Shown here: piece by piece, positions 15,472-17,833 of the stretch | Layout: every line of letters begins with the position of its first letter | Position numbering within the stretch: position 1 is the first letter of the stretch | Assembly (NCBI GenBank): GCA_016789295.1 | Contig: JAEUQL010000016.1 | Span: forward strand, 1 to 17,833 | Direction: 5' to 3' | Source of the DNA: Blastocatellia bacterium | Lineage (GTDB): Bacteria > Acidobacteriota > Blastocatellia > Chloracidobacteriales > JADJPF01 | Length of the DNA stretch: 17,833 nt | Made by a program: the position numbers and the translations under genes | Notes under the pieces: model-generated | Databases searched by the model: none | The model's input: only the letters and a program-made list of their open reading frames with translations | What the model was told of the DNA's origin: nothing

Positions 15472-17487
15472 ATGTCTAAGAGTTTGCTTCAAAGAGAGAT
15501 CTCAAAAAGACCAGATAAGGTCAGATTTACTGGCCGCATCCTCTTTCTTACCGAAGACCCAGAGCTGATCAAAAGACAGTTGAACGCAGAAGACCTTGCC
15601 TGGGATGAGTCGATGAAGCTTCGCGACAACATAAGTACCGATGAGATAACCCCTGCATACATATGCTACTACTTTGATGACACTCTTGGAGATTTTCCAT
15701 ATCTCGGCTTGAAGGCTGGAGATGAGTTTCCATTGGTGAGAGGATCTGTTAGAAAAGGTGGTTTTGTAGCTTCTGTCTCTGGTAAACGTCGTGGTAAGGG
15801 TTCGAGCCGTGAACAATCGCCTTATGCAGAGATGTGTGCTGGTATTGAAGTTGTCATTGCAGAAAATATCGAACGTATATACAACCAGAACTGCCAAAAT
15901 CTTGGCATACTCACATCAACAAACTTCCAACTCATAGAGAAGATCCGCAGTGGAGAAGAGATTCCTCTGTCAGAATTTACTGCAGGAACAGATGAGATAA
16001 CGCGCCAGATAATTGAATATGGTGGACTGTTCAATTTCAATGTTGCACGCCTTCAAGGCAAAGCTTCTGTTCCAGAGATCACTACAGAGAAACGGCCAAT
16101 GACTGTTGCAGAGAAGATATTTGCAAGACATTTTGTTGTAGACCTTTCCAAAGATGTTGTTGGCGTGGAAGCTGTTAAATCTGGTGATGCTGGCTTTGTC
16201 AGAACAGATATCAGATTTTCACACGAATATGTCACACCAATGTCTGCTATCTTTTTTCAACAGTATGTTGGAGCAGACGAGCGCGTCAACGACCCAACCT
16301 CTATCTACTTCTTCCGTGACCACTTAACTTTCCTTGATGAGACAATGCCAGCCGAGCGCAAAGCTACAGGTCTTCTAGATGTTGCAAATCAACTCAAAAT
16401 CAAACAGGAAGTCTTTGCTAAAGAGCAGGGTATTACACTGCACGGCGAATTGACAGACCGCAAAGGCTCAGAAGCTATCTGTCACAGCAAAATCTTGCAG
16501 TCTTACGCTCTGCCAGGTCAGTTGATCATAGGCTCGGATTCTCACACTCCACACTCAGGTGCTATAGGCTGCATAGCTTTCGGTGTTGGTACAACAGACA
16601 TATTTAACTCTTGGATTACCAAAGATGTAAGAGTCAAAGTGCCAGAATCGATCAAAGTAGTAGTACGTGGCCACAAACCAGAAAATGTTACAGCTAAAGA
16701 TTTTATGCTAGCTATTCTTCGAGAACCTTATGTAAAGAATGGTGAAGCTATAGGCAAGATTGTCGAATACTGTGGCGAAGCTGTAGAAGCTTTGAATATA
16801 GACGAGCGTGCCACCATGACAAATATGGCGGCTGAAGTGGGTGCTTTTACCGGCATTGTTGCACCAGATGAAAAGGCTGTTGAATACTTGATGCAAAGAC
16901 GTGCGATGTCTCGCGAAGAGGCAGAAAAGTATTGCGAAGGTCTCTACTCAGACCCTGACGCTCACTATGTACACGTGATCGAGATCGATGCTTCAGCACT
17001 CAAGCCAATGATAGCCCTTCCTGGAGATCCTGGTAATGGTATCTTCATCGATGAGTTGGGCGGTGAAGTCAAAATTGACATTGCATATGGTGGTTCTTGT
17101 ACTGGTGGCAAAGCGGAAGATATGGATATGTATGCAGAAGTCTTCAGACAAGCAGTACTTGAAGGCAAACGAGTTCATCCAGATGTTCGCTGCTTTATAC
17201 AGTTTGGCTCTCAAGAAGTGCGCGACTACTGCATAGAAAAAGGCTATATGGAGATATTTCAAAAAGTCGGCGTTCATATGATCGAGCCTAGTTGTGGAGC
17301 CTGTATCAATGCTGGACCAGGTGTTAGCACGCTCAAACAGCAAGTAACCATTAGTGCTATAAATCGCAACTTCCCAGGTCGTAGTGGGCCAGGCCAGATG
17401 TATCTTGCTAGCCCGTACACGGTGGCTGCTTCTGCTATTGAAGGTAAAATTGCTGAATACACGCCTGCTGTTTTGGCAAATGCTTAA
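15472..17487 (+). CDS. aconitase-superfamily hydro-lyase, LeuD-like domain before LeuC-like domain
   Basis: A [4Fe-4S] hydro-lyase that isomerises citrate/isocitrate or a related 2-/3-hydroxy diacid. The start has AGGAG at 15460-15464. In the 671 residues the swivel (LeuD-like) domain comes first (about 30-165), with GKRRGKGSSRE (104-114) and IYNQNCQNLGI. The large LeuC-like domain (about 200-671) follows, with GSDSHTPHSG (354-363) and the three cluster cysteines C543 (GGSCTGG), C608 and C611 (PSCGACINAGPG). All key sites are present. AcnA and mitochondrial aconitase place the swivel last; AcnB has it before the catalytic domains but adds a HEAT domain, which is absent here. It may be the organism's aconitase, or a fused 3-isopropylmalate or homoaconitate dehydratase; the sequence alone does not decide. 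A hairpin follows the stop. Confidence 0.88.
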   Translation: MSKSLLQREISKRPDKVRFTGRILFLTEDPELIKRQLNAEDLAWDESMKLRDNISTDEITPAYICYYFDDTLGDFPYLGLKAGDEFPLVRGSVRKGGFVASVSGKRRGKGSSREQSPYAEMCAGIEVVIAENIERIYNQNCQNLGILTSTNFQLIEKIRSGEEIPLSEFTAGTDEITRQIIEYGGLFNFNVARLQGKASVPEITTEKRPMTVAEKIFARHFVVDLSKDVVGVEAVKSGDAGFVRTDIRFSHEYVTPMSAIFFQQYVGADERVNDPTSIYFFRDHLTFLDETMPAERKATGLLDVANQLKIKQEVFAKEQGITLHGELTDRKGSEAICHSKILQSYALPGQLIIGSDSHTPHSGAIGCIAFGVGTTDIFNSWITKDVRVKVPESIKVVVRGHKPENVTAKDFMLAILREPYVKNGEAIGKIVEYCGEAVEALNIDERATMTNMAAEVGAFTGIVAPDEKAVEYLMQRRAMSREEAEKYCEGLYSDPDAHYVHVIEIDASALKPMIALPGDPGNGIFIDELGGEVKIDIAYGGSCTGGKAEDMDMYAEVFRQAVLEGKRVHPDVRCFIQFGSQEVRDYCIEKGYMEIFQKVGVHMIEPSCGACINAGPGVSTLKQQVTISAINRNFPGRSGPGQMYLASPYTVAASAIEGKIAEYTPAVLANA

Positions 17488-17507
17488 AAGCTAAAAATCC
17501 GCACTAA

Positions 17508-17550
17508 ATATGTCTCCTAGCTATGGAAGCTCAGAAGCTAGGAGATATAT
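17508..17550 (+). terminator. hairpin after the aconitase-like gene
   Basis: A 15-bp stem with one G-U pair (17508-17522 with 17536-17550) and a 13-base loop begins 20 bases after the stop codon. TCCTTT follows rather than a clean T-run, so it is an imperfect intrinsic terminator, but position and stem length favour that role. Confidence 0.6.
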
Positions 17551-17578
17551 TCCTTTGGAGAAAAAGCAAAAATTTTTT

Positions 17579-17597
17579 CTTGCGCCATAGGCGCAAG
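17579..17597. terminator. GC-rich hairpin between convergent genes, possible terminator
   Basis: CTTGCGCC (17579-17586) and GGCGCAAG (17590-17597) form a perfect 8-bp stem with loop ATA. T-runs at 17573-17578 and AAAA at 17600-17603 can extend the pairing. Transcripts from the minus-strand SUMF1-like gene (stop at 17633) would meet this hairpin and then an A-run followed by a U-run. It is not canonical for either strand. Confidence 0.45.
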
Positions 17598-17632
17598 TCA
17601 AAAGGGTAAAGTACGAAAGGTTACAGTAGTAA

Positions 17633-17833
17633 TTAAAGAGTTCGCGACAACACTACTACCCGGAAACCGATACTGTAGTTAGCGTTGTACCATTGATCAC
17701 GAGGAGCAGAGCGGCAGAAGCTACTGCTGTCGCCCCATGAACCGCCCCGAACTATATGCTTGCTTGCGTCACCGCCTGTTACCCAGACAGAACTATCTCT
17801 TGGTGCACCCTCATAATCATCGTGCCAAACATC
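17633..17833 (-). CDS. SUMF1/FGE-sulfatase domain protein, C-terminal end only
   Basis: The minus strand is open from the window edge to TAA at 17633-17635 and gives 66 residues that read as the end of a SUMF1 (formylglycine-generating-enzyme-like, C-type-lectin-like fold) domain: DVWHDDYEGAP, then VRGGSWGDSS, FCRSAPRDQW and SIGFRVV near the C-terminus. In true formylglycine-generating enzymes the stretch after GGS(Y/W) has two catalytic cysteines; here it is GDSSSF with none, and the single cysteine aligns better with a structural position. It is thus probably a non-FGE member of the family. Such domains occur in EgtB, PvdO-like proteins, signalling proteins and secreted proteins; the missing N-terminal part would show which. 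It converges on the aconitase-like gene. Confidence 0.85.
   Translation of the reverse strand, partial: DVWHDDYEGAPRDSSVWVTGGDASKHIVRGGSWGDSSSFCRSAPRDQWYNANYSIGFRVVVLSRTL

Overview
This window is an ordinary stretch of bacterial chromosome, AT-leaning by eye. It is gene-dense, with short intergenic gaps, short co-directional runs and hairpins between convergent genes. A large secreted NHL-repeat/Ig-like protein, a secreted S9 peptidase with a TolB-like propeller, an archaeal/fungal-type aspartate-semialdehyde dehydrogenase and an unusual LeuD-LeuC-ordered aconitase together resemble gene content of Acidobacteriota (Blastocatellia-like). That placement is an inference from gene style only: there is no rRNA or other phylogenetic marker in the window that I could compare.

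Layout. 1-714 (+): 3' part of homoserine kinase (thrB), broken by an in-frame TAA. 719-1768 (+): asd, four bases later. 1958-6862 (+): a 1634-residue exported protein with a BIG2-like domain, about 18 NHL blades (probably three six-bladed propellers), an Asp-rich insert, an IPT/TIG domain and a C-terminal Ig-like stalk. A 16-bp perfect hairpin at 6885-6920 separates it from a convergent minus-strand pair: an exported S9 prolyl-oligopeptidase-family peptidase (6925-8898) preceded by a dienelactone hydrolase-like protein (8923-9594). 9771-10550 (+): an ALG5/DPG-like GT2 glycosyltransferase, then mutL (10565-12547). 12561-13132: a decayed IS200/IS605-type element with a frameshifted TnpA. 13167-14030 murI, 14082-14822 rph and 14827-15417 a small exported PsbP/DcrB-like protein form a tight co-directional run. 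15472-17487: an aconitase-superfamily hydro-lyase. 17633-17833 (-): the 3' end of a SUMF1/FGE-sulfatase-domain gene that runs off the window.

How the genes work together. thrB and asd belong to the aspartate-family amino acid pathway (threonine, lysine, diaminopimelate). murI supplies D-glutamate for peptidoglycan, rph trims tRNA 3' ends, and mutL is DNA mismatch repair. The exported proteins (NHL protein, S9 peptidase, PsbP-like protein) point to a cell that places beta-propeller proteins and peptidases in the periplasm or outside.

I see no defence system, CRISPR array, prophage, tRNA or rRNA. The items most worth a second look are the nonsense codon in thrB, the three-propeller architecture with a calcium-type Asp-rich loop, the domain order of the aconitase, and the SUMF1-like C-terminus that lacks the FGE active-site cysteines.
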